Shown here one piece after another: positions 18,525-26,041 of a stretch of DNA of 64,000 bases; within the stretch, counting starts at the first letter, position 1; every line of letters begins with the position of its first letter. The DNA lies in assembly GCF_900465055.1 (NCBI RefSeq), contig NZ_LS483250.1, positions 248,001-312,000 on the forward strand, written 5' to 3'. Origin of the DNA: Moritella yayanosii (GTDB lineage: Bacteria > Pseudomonadota > Gammaproteobacteria > Enterobacterales > Moritellaceae). The position numbers and the translations under genes were made by a program. The notes under the pieces are model-generated. The model did not search any database and had not been told where the DNA came from. It was given only the letters and a program-made list of their open reading frames with translations.

Positions 18525-18711
18525 TTTTATCATCTTTGACGTAAAACCCCGTCATTTATGCCGGGGATGTAAGTCATTCTGGCGAAGCAAGATGCTACCT
18601 ACTACACATTAAATGCTTGTAAGAGGTTCGAGAAGACTAACGCAATCTAATGTTGCAATGCACGAACCGATGACGCCAAGAATCCTCTTCGTTCACGTAG
18701 AGGAGTGTCAA
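18525..18711 (+). mobile_element. IS200/IS605-type non-autonomous mini-element, copy 2
   Basis: 187 bp, nearly identical to 1707-1891 and in the same orientation. The differences are a 2-base insertion within GAAGC/GATGC and one T-to-C change. The left flank TTTTAT and right end TCAA are shared, while the outside sequences are unrelated, which defines the boundaries. It lies between the DUF4136 gene and pspC. See copy 1 for the structural argument. Confidence 0.7.
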
Positions 18712-18786
18712 TAACAATACCATTACAACTGTAATGACATATATCTAAGGTGCTGACAACCAACGTCGTTGCAGGAAGTCTAATTG

Positions 18787-19176
18787 CTATTGCTGTTTAA
18801 ATTCCCGATCCATTTTATAGGAAAAAGAAATAACATAATTTTCCATTTTCTGTAGACCGTTATCAATATCATCAAGCTCGGCGGTTATATTCTCGAGCAG
18901 CTTCTCGGCAGAATGTCCTTGTTGCCATGGTTTGGTTTTCATCGAGTGGTTGGCATAAATACTTTGTTGTTGCTGCTTTTTAATTGGCATCTTGTCGAGC
19001 AGTAAACAGGCAATGATATAGATTAATATGGCAAGGAAAAAGCCAGTGAAGAAAAACAAGGAAACAAAGATCAGTCGGACCAGCCAGACTTCAGCGCCAA
19101 GGGTCACCGCTATACCTGCGCATACACCCCCTAACTTGCCATTTTCAGTGTCTCGATATAGTGGTTTTGTGCTCAT
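18787..19176 (-). CDS. pspC: PspC-domain envelope-stress protein
   Basis: 129 residues from ATG 19176, which overlaps the pspB stop as ATGA and has GGAG upstream. The PspC domain is textbook: LYRDTENGKLGGVCAGIAVT, LGAEVWLVRLIFV, then a hydrophobic segment GFFLAILIYIIACLLLDKMP. The C-terminal ~60 residues form a polar coiled-coil tail (LLENITAELDDIDNGLQKME). PspC senses inner-membrane stress (for example mislocalised secretins) with PspB and normally sequesters PspA. Here no pspA or pspF is adjacent, so either those lie elsewhere or PspBC acts alone. Confidence 0.92.
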   Translation of the reverse strand: MSTKPLYRDTENGKLGGVCAGIAVTLGAEVWLVRLIFVSLFFFTGFFLAILIYIIACLLLDKMPIKKQQQQSIYANHSMKTKPWQQGHSAEKLLENITAELDDIDNGLQKMENYVISFSYKMDREFKQQ

Positions 19177-19394
19177 CTGTCTCTCCATTTTGGCGATTCT
19201 TGGTCTAAAATCTGCTCTAGTGAGATAACGCGATCTTGCAATTGCTCGGTACGGCTAATTAAGGTTTGGAGCTTATCCTTGTCTTTCGGCGTCAAACCTT
19301 GATTGCTTTGGCGTCTACTGCGGTAGTATAAAACTAGCCACAGTGGTGCGACGAAGACTAAGAATACGGTGATAGGTATTTGTATAAAATCCAT
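19173..19394 (-). CDS. pspB: Phage-shock protein B
   Basis: 73 residues, the family length. An N-terminal membrane helix (ITVFLVFVAPLWLVLYYRSR) is followed by a cytoplasmic coiled coil (DKLQTLISRTEQLQDRVISL). It is the PspC partner in the inner-membrane stress sensor. It overlaps pspC by 4 bases. Upstream is a different gene family (MaoP-like), not pspA. Confidence 0.93.
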   Translation of the reverse strand: MDFIQIPITVFLVFVAPLWLVLYYRSRRQSNQGLTPKDKDKLQTLISRTEQLQDRVISLEQILDQESPKWRDR

Positions 19395-19506
19395 GGTTAT
19401 TCCTTATTGAACACAGATAGCGGCAAGTTAACGAAACGGTAACGCATAATTAATTATGGTTTATTACTGTATTTTATACATATCATGGACTGTGTTCAAT
19501 AGAAAC

Positions 19507-19557
19507 GAAAACGCACCTCTATTGCTTATTTTAGTAATAAGGATAAGGTGCGTTTTG
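19507..19557 (-). terminator. Hairpin terminator behind the MaoP-like gene
   Basis: AAAACGCACCT pairs with AGGTGCGTTTT (11 bp) across a ~28-base loop that can itself fold, just after the minus-strand stop at 19577. It ends in a short T stretch. Confidence 0.65.
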
Positions 19558-19576
19558 TTAGTCAATATAAAGGAAA

Positions 19577-19954
19577 TTATGAATTCAAATCTAACTCATC
19601 ATAAGTGTTATCACTATCTTCTAGTGTCGATAGTTCATCAACAAAGTAATCGCGACTTGGCTGCTTTGCACTGCGCTTAGTGATGGAGTTGCGTAATGTA
19701 TTTGGGTGGGTGATTTTATGATTATATTTGCGCCAGCATCGGGCAAAATCAGAGGTTAATTCGAATTCACCATCAAGCTCTGCGAGAAAGAAATGTTCGT
19801 CAGCAGTGGCGGGTAAGATCTCGCCTTCTTGTAGCCGTAGCATTGTTAAACCGTAATTTTCTAATAACTGTGATTCATCTAGATTAAATGCATTTTGTTG
19901 TTGAAAACCAAGCGGAAAATGCACTTCATCTAAAAATATACCCATGCTTCTCAT
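19577..19954 (-). CDS. MaoP-like (DUF413) protein
   Basis: 125 residues. The family core matches E. coli MaoP/YifE by eye: FLDEVHFPLGFQQQNAFNLD-ESQLLENYG aligns with YFDNKHYPRGF...EAQLLERHG, and TADEHFFLAELDGEFELTSD with the TEEEKLFVAVCRGE segment, then a WRKY-like basic position (CWRKYNHKI). MaoP, with site maoS, organises the Ori macrodomain in E. coli. The C-terminal tail here is acidic and divergent. Function in this host is inferred only, and paralogs may exist elsewhere. Confidence 0.75.
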   Translation of the reverse strand: MRSMGIFLDEVHFPLGFQQQNAFNLDESQLLENYGLTMLRLQEGEILPATADEHFFLAELDGEFELTSDFARCWRKYNHKITHPNTLRNSITKRSAKQPSRDYFVDELSTLEDSDNTYDELDLNS

Positions 19955-20220
19955 ATCGTTACCTTTCGTTAAATTAATATCATATTCACTCTTTATAATG
20001 TCTAACTACAGACTTAGTTGGTCTCTAAAGTAACGGTGGATGTTGACAGTTTAATGACAATGATAAATTTATTTGTAATCAGACGTCACAATTGTAATTA
20101 ATGATGCCCATAAGCGCACGTGTGGTGATTATCTTGGTGAAAGAGTAAGTGATCCTGTAAAATATATCATGTTATATTTCAACGTGTTAAGTATTAATTT
20201 AAAAATATAACGATTATGTA

Positions 20221-20249
20221 CTTGAAAATAAACCTCAGCATCCACATCT
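20221..20249 (+). promoter_or_regulatory. Sigma-32 (RpoH) heat-shock promoter
   Basis: The -35 box CTTGAAA (20221-20227) is a perfect match. A 14-base spacer leads to CCACATCT (20242-20249), which differs from CCCCATNT at one position. Transcription would start near 20256 and give a leader of about 160 bases to the first small heat-shock gene. Confidence 0.82.
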
Positions 20250-20396
20250 ATTATTTAGGCGCTTCCGAGGCCTAACCGAAAAAACTAAAGTAACAGTAAC
20301 TGCCTAACGGAGTTAGTTGTGCTTAATGAAAATACACAAAAATGAAATACATCATGACTAGGTGCAAACTAATTTGGCTTAGTGACAATGATGATA

Positions 20397-20411
20397 TTGC
20401 TCAATGGAGAA
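20397..20411 (+). promoter_or_regulatory. ROSE-like RNA thermometer hairpin
   Basis: UUGCUC pairs with GAGAA across the loop AAUG, with the G of UUGCU bulged, and this masks the GGAG ribosome site of the gene starting at 20419. A bulged G opposite the Shine-Dalgarno sequence is the hallmark of ROSE elements upstream of ibp-type genes. Upstream stems in the leader were not resolved. Confidence 0.6.
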
Positions 20412-20418
20412 TATACTT

Positions 20419-20871
20419 ATGCGTACTTTTGACTTTACTCCCCTATACCGCAGTGCAATTGGTTTTGAACGTTTAGCAGCACTTGCTGAAACGGCTGCAT
20501 CAAATCGCCAGTCTGGCAATAACTTTCCTCCGTATAACATCGAACAGATCGATGACAATAATTACCGTATTACCATGGCTGTTGCAGGCTTTGATGAAGC
20601 GGAAATTGATATCTCAACCCAAAATAATGAATTATTAATAAAAGGCACCAAAGTAACCGTGGCCAAAGAAGACGATCAACGTACTTTCTTACACCGTGGT
20701 ATTGCCGAGCGTAACTTTGAACGTAAATTCGAGCTAGCAGATCATGTTTTTGTCAACGGGGCAGACATGAAAAATGGCTTGTTGTATATCGATTTAGAAC
20801 GCCAACTACCAGAATCAATGCAACCACGTAAAGTTGTGATTAACGGCGCTAAAACCCTATCTGCAGAGTAA
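20419..20871 (+). CDS. ibpA: Small heat-shock protein (IbpA type)
   Basis: ATP-independent holdase that binds unfolding proteins and hands them to DnaK/ClpB. The start at 20419 gives MRTFDFTPLYRSAIGFERLA, colinear with E. coli IbpA (MRNFDLSPLYRSAIGFDRL). An ATG 15 bases upstream would lie across the ribosome site. The alpha-crystallin domain spans residues ~33-125 (YNIEQIDDNNYRITMAVAGF, then FVNGADMKNGLLYIDLERQL), and a PRKVVING C-terminal I-x-I-like end is present. It is transcribed from the sigma-32 promoter with thermometer control; a paralog follows 119 bases later. Confidence 0.95.
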   Translation: MRTFDFTPLYRSAIGFERLAALAETAASNRQSGNNFPPYNIEQIDDNNYRITMAVAGFDEAEIDISTQNNELLIKGTKVTVAKEDDQRTFLHRGIAERNFERKFELADHVFVNGADMKNGLLYIDLERQLPESMQPRKVVINGAKTLSAE

Positions 20872-20990
20872 TTCTACAGCCAATATAAATTTATAAACTG
20901 TATTCGCCTTAGCGAGAATGATCTTAGCTAAGGCATCCATAAGTGCTGCTCAGCAGGCTTATACCGATCTATTGTTTGAGGAAAATAGAG

Positions 20991-21521
20991 ATGACTACAA
21001 CGACTACATTTGATTTCGCTCCCCTATATCGCCACACTGTTGGTTTTGATCGCTTTGCTAACATGGCGCAAAAATTAGTTGAACAGCAATTAGTTATGCA
21101 GCGTATGTCTGTTGCGTGCAAGACTAAAAAGTCGATGGCAAAAAACGCAGGTGCTAGCAGCAGAGCCACAGCTCCGGTGGTGAAAACACAGGTTGATACT
21201 AACTATCCACGTTATAACATTACCCACGTGGGAGAGTTAGATTATCAGATCACGCTGGCGCTAGCAGGCTTTTCACTTGAAGAGATCGATATTACTGTGA
21301 CAGCCGATGAACTTGTCATTACCGGTAAACAGCAGCCAGTTGAAGTCACATCAACATGGTTGCATCAAGGTATTAATCAAGCAGATTTTAGCCGAAAATT
21401 TGCACTCGCCGACCATGTGCAGGTAGTGGGTGCTGAGATGGCGCAAGGATTACTGACGATTAATCTACAACGTCAGGTGCCAGCAGCATTACAACCACGT
21501 AAGGTGACCATCGGCGCTTAA
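20991..21521 (+). CDS. Second small heat-shock protein with an N-terminal insertion
   Basis: 176 residues from ATG 20991 after GAGG. It begins MTTTTTFDFAPLYRHTVGFD and shares the alpha-crystallin domain with IbpA (YNITHVGELDYQITLALAGF; VVGAEMAQGLLTINLQRQVP; PRKVTIGA). Between the N-terminal arm and the domain is an extra ~30-residue Lys/Ser/Ala-rich stretch (CKTKKSMAKNAGASSRATAP) not found in IbpA, probably disordered. The stop is followed by a strong terminator, so the pair is likely one operon. The pairing recalls ibpA-ibpB, but orthology to IbpB is not established. Confidence 0.9.
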   Translation: MTTTTTFDFAPLYRHTVGFDRFANMAQKLVEQQLVMQRMSVACKTKKSMAKNAGASSRATAPVVKTQVDTNYPRYNITHVGELDYQITLALAGFSLEEIDITVTADELVITGKQQPVEVTSTWLHQGINQADFSRKFALADHVQVVGAEMAQGLLTINLQRQVPAALQPRKVTIGA

Positions 21522-21554
21522 AGTTCGCCAATAACGCTTTGTTTAAACAGAGCT

Positions 21555-21587
21555 AGCGCATCAATCATGATGCGCTTTTTGTTTTTT
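21555..21587 (+). terminator. Rho-independent terminator of the small heat-shock genes
   Basis: AGCGCATCA pairs with TGATGCGCT across a 4-base loop and is followed by TTTTTGTTTTTT. Confidence 0.92.
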
Positions 21588-21619
21588 AGGCGAGGGGGTT
21601 AGCAAGCAATTATTGAGGA

Positions 21620-22465
21620 TTAAACTAAACTATCAAACGCAGCCATCGTCGAATCACACTTGATCACACGGCCATGACCTTGTCCTTTTGTAGCTATTAG
21701 ATTGACATTGCTGGCAGCATTCGCTGCTGATTCTGAGGTGGCGAAATCAGCAAATCTATCCCGCTTATCATGCACAATAGTCGTTTTATGCTGGCGAGAA
21801 ATTAATTTTTGATAAGGGTTAATGGTCTCTAAATTGTATTGGTATTTATCTTCAATATCCTTAACCATAGCGCCAAACAATTTCATTGAATAGCCTGATT
21901 TACCTACCATGTCATACAAGTTATCAACGTAGTTTAGTACCGGTGCAATTAATAACAGTGGCAGCGCATCTACTTTCGGATGACGGCTTTCGAGTACCGA
22001 TGCCGACCCCATACTGTGAGCAATAATACCCGCGACATCATCTACGTTATCAACAAGTTCATCAAAGGCTTGCACAAATGCAGGCAAGTGCGCATGGCGA
22101 CCTTCGCTTTGCCCGTGTGCAGGGTGATCATAAGCCAGAGCGGTAAAACCTTGGCTGGCGATGTGTTCCATTAACGGGAAAAATTGACTTGCACTACCAG
22201 ACCAACCATGGCTTAAGATCCAAACTGGACCGTTACCCATTTGATAGGTATTTAGGCGACCTTCTGATGTAAGGAGTGTCGAGCGTAATAGCCCCTCAGG
22301 ATCGTCATCCTTAGAGGAGCTGCGTACTGGCGTTAGCAGTAAATTTTGCGCTGTTTTTAACGCATGAGCGGGTGCAATGCTGTGATGTAATCGAGTACCA
22401 ATATTGATCATGCTACGGCGGATAGTAAATTGGTTGCGGGTATTAAAATAAATATTACTGCTCAT
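21620..22465 (-). CDS. Alpha/beta-hydrolase
   Basis: 281 residues with an intact hydrolase fold: oxyanion motif LSHGWSGSASQF, substrate strand ALAYDHPAHGQSEGR, nucleophile elbow GIIAHSMGSAS (Ser), an acid residue in HDKRDRFADF and the catalytic His in KGQGHGRVIK. The N-terminal ~60 residues are extra and basic. The substrate is unknown; esterases and lipases of this class are candidates. It is preceded by the TetR gene, and both have the same operator motif upstream, so induction by a small hydrophobic substrate is plausible. Confidence 0.88.
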   Translation of the reverse strand: MSSNIYFNTRNQFTIRRSMINIGTRLHHSIAPAHALKTAQNLLLTPVRSSSKDDDPEGLLRSTLLTSEGRLNTYQMGNGPVWILSHGWSGSASQFFPLMEHIASQGFTALAYDHPAHGQSEGRHAHLPAFVQAFDELVDNVDDVAGIIAHSMGSASVLESRHPKVDALPLLLIAPVLNYVDNLYDMVGKSGYSMKLFGAMVKDIEDKYQYNLETINPYQKLISRQHKTTIVHDKRDRFADFATSESAANAASNVNLIATKGQGHGRVIKCDSTMAAFDSLV

Positions 22466-22495
22466 GATAAATTCCTTAAAATAGCACCTATAATC

Positions 22496-22509
22496 GAACG
22501 GTCGTGCTA
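22496..22509 (-). promoter_or_regulatory. Shared TetR operator, hydrolase copy
   Basis: GAACGGTCGTGCTA here is the exact reverse complement of 23248-23261 (TAGCACGACCGTTC). The motif is an imperfect palindrome and sits about 30-45 bases upstream of the hydrolase start. Confidence 0.7.
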
Positions 22510-22559
22510 TTTTTATTGTGTTTAAAAGGCGTCGCCGCCCTTTATTTATTAAATCTAAG

Positions 22560-23183
22560 TTAGTTTATTGTGTCGGTGTTTTGCCACTGCTTATAAAGTT
22601 GTGTTACGCCTTGCCAAAATAGCGCTCGTTCATTATTTTCAAGTTCAAGCGAATGGAACAGGTGACTACTTAAATACAGGCCGTAAAATTGAAATACGGC
22701 TTGTTTTGGCACTAAATCTTGGCGAAATAAACCACTTTGTTGGCCTTTGCTAATCTGTATTTCTAAATAGCTGATCCAGGTATGTAGTTGCTTACGTAAT
22801 GTTTGCTGTAATATATCTTGGTTACTATTGCTTTCTTTCCAAGCATCCATAAACATGCAGCTGCCTTGGAATGAATGGTTCCAGTCTAACCAGTGCTGTA
22901 ACAATGATTGTAAGCGCGTACTTACGTCGGTATGTTGCTTGCGTCGAACGGGCACTATTACACGTTCGATAAAGCATTCTCCGGCATATTCAATCACCGC
23001 TACTTGCAGGTTTTCTTTGGAATTAAAATGCGAAAATAAGCCACTTTTTGACATGCCACACGCTTTGGCAAGTACACCAATGGTTAAACTCTCTAATCCT
23101 GTTTCACTGGCAATGGTGAAGGCGATATTTAAAATATGTTCTCGGGTTATACTGCCTTTGCTCATAAGCATCACTTTTATCAT
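22560..23183 (-). CDS. TetR-family transcription regulator
   Basis: 207 residues (201 from the Met at 23165, MSKGSITREHILN, which fits the family better). The HTH is ESLTIGVLAKACGMSKSGLF with SHFNSKENLQVAVIEY behind it. The C-terminal domain (FQGSCMFMDAWKES, LYLSSHLFHSLE) resembles the TetR_C_6-type subgroup. It is immediately upstream of the hydrolase on the same strand, with its own operator copy at 23248, which suggests autoregulation plus control of the hydrolase. Confidence 0.9.
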   Translation of the reverse strand: MIKVMLMSKGSITREHILNIAFTIASETGLESLTIGVLAKACGMSKSGLFSHFNSKENLQVAVIEYAGECFIERVIVPVRRKQHTDVSTRLQSLLQHWLDWNHSFQGSCMFMDAWKESNSNQDILQQTLRKQLHTWISYLEIQISKGQQSGLFRQDLVPKQAVFQFYGLYLSSHLFHSLELENNERALFWQGVTQLYKQWQNTDTIN

Positions 23184-23487
23184 TTGGTGCGGTGAATCGA
23201 TTATTATTTTGAATTAATTTATTTCATTCTGAGTACTAATGATGTTTTAGCACGACCGTTCTTTTAATGCCAGTGTCTTGCTTCGTATAGTTTAAATTAT
23301 AACCTATGAGGTAGGTGGCAGGTGTTAATGATTAATTAATCGTGATTTATGTTACTTTTGTGCTGGATTTTGTTAAATTATAGAAATTAAATAAGGAATT
23401 TAAAAGTTTAATAAACATCTCCTCTACCCAGTTACAACGGGATCGTTTATGCTTAAGTCAATTTCAAATATGAATTAAGGAAGTCGT
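23184..23487. other. Divergent intergenic region, TetR / M14 peptidase
   Basis: 304 bases. It holds the TetR autoregulatory operator (23248-23261) and, at the right, the peptidase ribosome site. No other gene is visible. Confidence 0.5.
23248..23261 (+). promoter_or_regulatory. Shared TetR operator, regulator copy
   Basis: TAGCACGACCGTTC, the identical motif found at 22496-22509. It lies about 70 bases upstream of the TetR start codon. Two identical 14-mers in the two promoters of one regulator-target pair make a regulatory site likely. Confidence 0.72.
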
Positions 23488-24615
23488 ATGCGGATCACCG
23501 CCAATTTTGATGCTGGTAATATTGAAGTTATTAATTTAGATGACAAAAATGATGTACAACTTGCAATTCGCCCGGATGTGGGTGAAGCGTTTTTCCAATG
23601 GTTTAACTTCCGGATTGAAGGTGTAGTCGGTGAGCAATACACACTGAATATCCTCAATGCTGGTGAAGCGGCTTACCTAGAAGGTTGGGATAACTACCAA
23701 GCAGTAGCATCATATGATCGCCAGCACTGGTTCCGTATTCCGACTTTCTATAAAGATGGCAAATTAACGATCATTGCTGATATGGATTGTGAGTCAATGC
23801 AAATTGCTTACTTTGCCCCGTACAGTGACGAACGTCATCAAGATCTGCTAGCGGCAGTGCAAATGCATCCATTAGTTAGCCTAGAGCACCTAGGTGAAAC
23901 GATTGATAAACGTGACTTAACCTTAGTTAAGATCGGCGATGGCGCTGAAGGCAAACGTAACATCTGGATCACTGCGCGTCAGCATCCGGGCGAAACGATG
24001 GCTGAATGGTTAGTTGACGGCCTAATGCACAGCTTACTTGATAGTGATAACCCAACGGGTAAAGCATTATTAGACAAAGCTAACTTCTACATCGTACCCA
24101 ACATGAATCCAGACGGCAGCGCACGTGGTCATTTACGTACCAACGCACTAGGTGTAAACCTTAACCGTGAATGGTTAAACCCAAGTTTAGAAAAAAGCCC
24201 AGAAGTATTCCACACCGTCAATAAGATGAAAGAAACTGGCGTAGATTTATTCTATGACGTACACGGTGATGAAGCACTGCCTTTTGTATTCCTTGCGGGT
24301 TCACAAGGCACGCCAAGTTATAACGACAGATTAGCGAAACTACGTGATCGTTTCTCTGAGGTGTTCAAACTAGCCAGTGCAGATTTCCAATCTGAATTTG
24401 GTTATGACGTCGATGCACCGGGTACCGCCAACATGACAGTGGCAACAAACTGGGTTGCTGAAGAGTTTGATTGTCTAGCCAACACCCTGGAAATGCCATT
24501 TAAAGACAATGATAACTTACCAGATCCGATGATGGGTTGGTCACCAGAGCGTTCTATTAAGCTTGGTGAAGCATCATTAGTGGCCATGCTAGCCGTGGTT
24601 GACGACTTACGTTAA
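23488..24615 (+). CDS. M14-family zinc carboxypeptidase (cytosolic AGBL/CCP type)
   Basis: 375 residues, no signal peptide. The N-terminal ~115 residues form the beta-sandwich typical of cytosolic carboxypeptidases (FFQWFNFRIEGVVGEQYTLN). The peptidase domain has the zinc motif ARQHPGETMAEWLVDG (His and Glu), the substrate motif NMNPDGSARGHLRTNALGVN with NREW, the second zinc His in YDVHGDEALPF, and the catalytic Glu in NTLEMPF. The closest eukaryotic relatives remove glutamates from tubulin; bacterial substrates are unknown. It is single-gene, with GGAAG before ATG 23488, and ends at a strong terminator. Confidence 0.92.
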   Translation: MRITANFDAGNIEVINLDDKNDVQLAIRPDVGEAFFQWFNFRIEGVVGEQYTLNILNAGEAAYLEGWDNYQAVASYDRQHWFRIPTFYKDGKLTIIADMDCESMQIAYFAPYSDERHQDLLAAVQMHPLVSLEHLGETIDKRDLTLVKIGDGAEGKRNIWITARQHPGETMAEWLVDGLMHSLLDSDNPTGKALLDKANFYIVPNMNPDGSARGHLRTNALGVNLNREWLNPSLEKSPEVFHTVNKMKETGVDLFYDVHGDEALPFVFLAGSQGTPSYNDRLAKLRDRFSEVFKLASADFQSEFGYDVDAPGTANMTVATNWVAEEFDCLANTLEMPFKDNDNLPDPMMGWSPERSIKLGEASLVAMLAVVDDLR

Positions 24616-24652
24616 TTTGGATCACGTTTTAGCGGCGAATAAGTTACGACAC

Positions 24653-24700
24653 AAAGCCCGTGAGTTGTACTGTTTTGAAAACAGGATTCACGGGCTTTTT
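24653..24700 (+). terminator. Rho-independent terminator of the M14 peptidase
   Basis: AAAGCCCGTGA pairs with TCACGGGCTTT over a loop that contains a second small stem, followed by T-run. Confidence 0.9.
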
Positions 24701-24832
24701 CATATCTGAAATTTGTATTAACAAGCTTTTGTGAGTTATATCAGTTTGTTGAATTAATTAATGTGGCCGAAATAGCGAAAGCGGACATATACTTAATCGA
24801 TAGTGACCAAATTTGATAAAGGAAATGGGTTT

Positions 24833-25105
24833 ATGTCACAACAAGGTAATCAGATTATTGTGCATGGTCGAGTACAAATGGTTGGCTTTCGATATGCGAC
24901 AGCGCAGCAAGCACTGCAACTTGGCTTAACAGGGCATGCAATTAATCTGAAAAATGGTGATGTAGAAGTGCAGATTTTTGGTGATAAAACGGAATTGGAT
25001 AAGTTAATTATTTGGTTACGAGAAGGCCCTGATACTGCGCAGGTTGATGCGTTAGAGATTAGTGCCCTGGATTATAAAATGCTATCAAGCTTTACCCAAG
25101 GCTAG
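24833..25105 (+). CDS. Acylphosphatase
   Basis: Hydrolyses acyl phosphates such as carbamoyl- or acetyl-phosphate. 90 residues from ATG 24833 (MSQQGNQIIVHGRVQMVGFR); the upstream in-frame ATG at 24803 has no ribosome site, while AAAGG precedes 24833. The signature GRVQMVGFRYATAQQA contains the catalytic Arg, and NLKNGDVEVQIFG contains the catalytic Asn. Length is standard. It is a lone gene. Confidence 0.94.
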   Translation: MSQQGNQIIVHGRVQMVGFRYATAQQALQLGLTGHAINLKNGDVEVQIFGDKTELDKLIIWLREGPDTAQVDALEISALDYKMLSSFTQG

Positions 25106-25500
25106 TTGATCACCTAACTGAACGTTATTTGCAGAACCTGTTAATGCTTCACAGGTATCACTAATTAAGGCTTTCATACCGCTTTGAATCGTGTGTGAAT
25201 GGCTTAATTGTTGCCGGTTAGTTCTTGAAGTTGTTGAATACCGTTCTGAGATGAGAACTTGTCCAAGTGGGACTTTATTTTTTATTGTTACTGTGACCGT
25301 TTAATGACGAATCAAGGGGTACATTGATTACCACAGAATAGGTAAATAATATTGGTAAAGAGTGGAAAAAGTATTGTGGTAGATATTATCGGCGGCCAGC
25401 GCTATTTGTTTAATGATATGCATGGATATTTGTGCAAAGCTATCGACATTTATAAAAGTTAAGTATATTGTGCGCAAGTCAATTAAGAGAGGTTACCCTG
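25106..25500. other. Intergenic region upstream of the OhrR-like gene
   Basis: 395 bases. The minus strand has a 72-codon open stretch (25085-25300) without a start codon (see rejected). Otherwise it is AT-rich DNA with the promoter of the next gene; no clear operator was recognised. Confidence 0.4.
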
Positions 25501-25944
25501 ATGTCAGAATTTAATGAAGAGACGATATTACACTTAGATAATCAGGTCTGTTTTGCTTTATACAGCGCAACGAATGCAATGGTTCGAGCATACCGTCCAA
25601 TGTTAAAAACGCTTGATCTTACTTACCCGCAATACTTAGCTATGCTGGTGTTTTGGCAGCAAGATGAAATTAGCGTCAAAGTATTAGGGCAACAATTACA
25701 CCTTGATTCAGGTACATTAACACCCTTGTTAAAACGCTTGGAATTGAAAGGGCTTATTCGCCGCGAACGCAGTAAAGAAGACGAGCGAGCGCGTATATTA
25801 TGTTTAACGGACGCGGGAATTGCATTGAAAATTCAGGCGAAAGATATACCAATAACGATGTTTTGTCAGGCGGGTTTACCCAAAGATGAATTATTGATGA
25901 TGAAAGCCAGTTGTGAAGCATTATTGAATAATTTAACGGATTGA
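25501..25944 (+). CDS. OhrR-like MarR-family peroxide-sensing regulator
   Basis: 147 residues from ATG 25501 (MSEFNEETILHLDNQVCFAL), preceded by GAGAGG. The segment LDNQVCFALYSATNAMVRAYRP carries the single reactive Cys and following aromatic residues typical of OhrR, which releases DNA on oxidation by organic hydroperoxides. The winged-helix motifs are SVKVLGQQLHLDSGTLTPLL and RRERSKEDERARILCLTD. No ohr peroxiredoxin gene is adjacent, so its target must be elsewhere or it controls only itself. Confidence 0.85.
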   Translation: MSEFNEETILHLDNQVCFALYSATNAMVRAYRPMLKTLDLTYPQYLAMLVFWQQDEISVKVLGQQLHLDSGTLTPLLKRLELKGLIRRERSKEDERARILCLTDAGIALKIQAKDIPITMFCQAGLPKDELLMMKASCEALLNNLTD

Positions 25945-25974
25945 TTTTACCGTAACAGTGGTAATAACAGTGGT

Positions 25975-26010
25975 AATAACAGGGCTGTCGATCACCGCCC
26001 TGTTATTTTG
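25975..26010. terminator. Bidirectional terminator
   Basis: AATAACAGGGC pairs with GCCCTGTTATT over an 11-base loop, between the convergent OhrR-like and lipoprotein genes. A tandem repeat of GTGGTAATAACA precedes it. Confidence 0.8.
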
Positions 26011-26041
26011 ATCCTACATCATGTCGTGACAATAATTTCGG

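Larger units (their letters stand above)
19955..20418. other. Leader and promoter region of the small heat-shock gene
   Basis: 464 bases between divergent genes. The right half carries the sigma-32 promoter (20221-20249) and a ~165-base leader ending in a ROSE-like hairpin. The left half, upstream of the MaoP-like gene, shows no recognisable gene. Confidence 0.6.

Noticed and set aside
25085-25300. 72-codon minus-strand open frame (VTIKNKVPLGQVLIS... to LGDQLALGKA)
   Set aside because: No ATG, GTG or TTG at a sensible start, no ribosome site, and it overlaps the acylphosphatase end; probably chance or an unrecognisable remnant.
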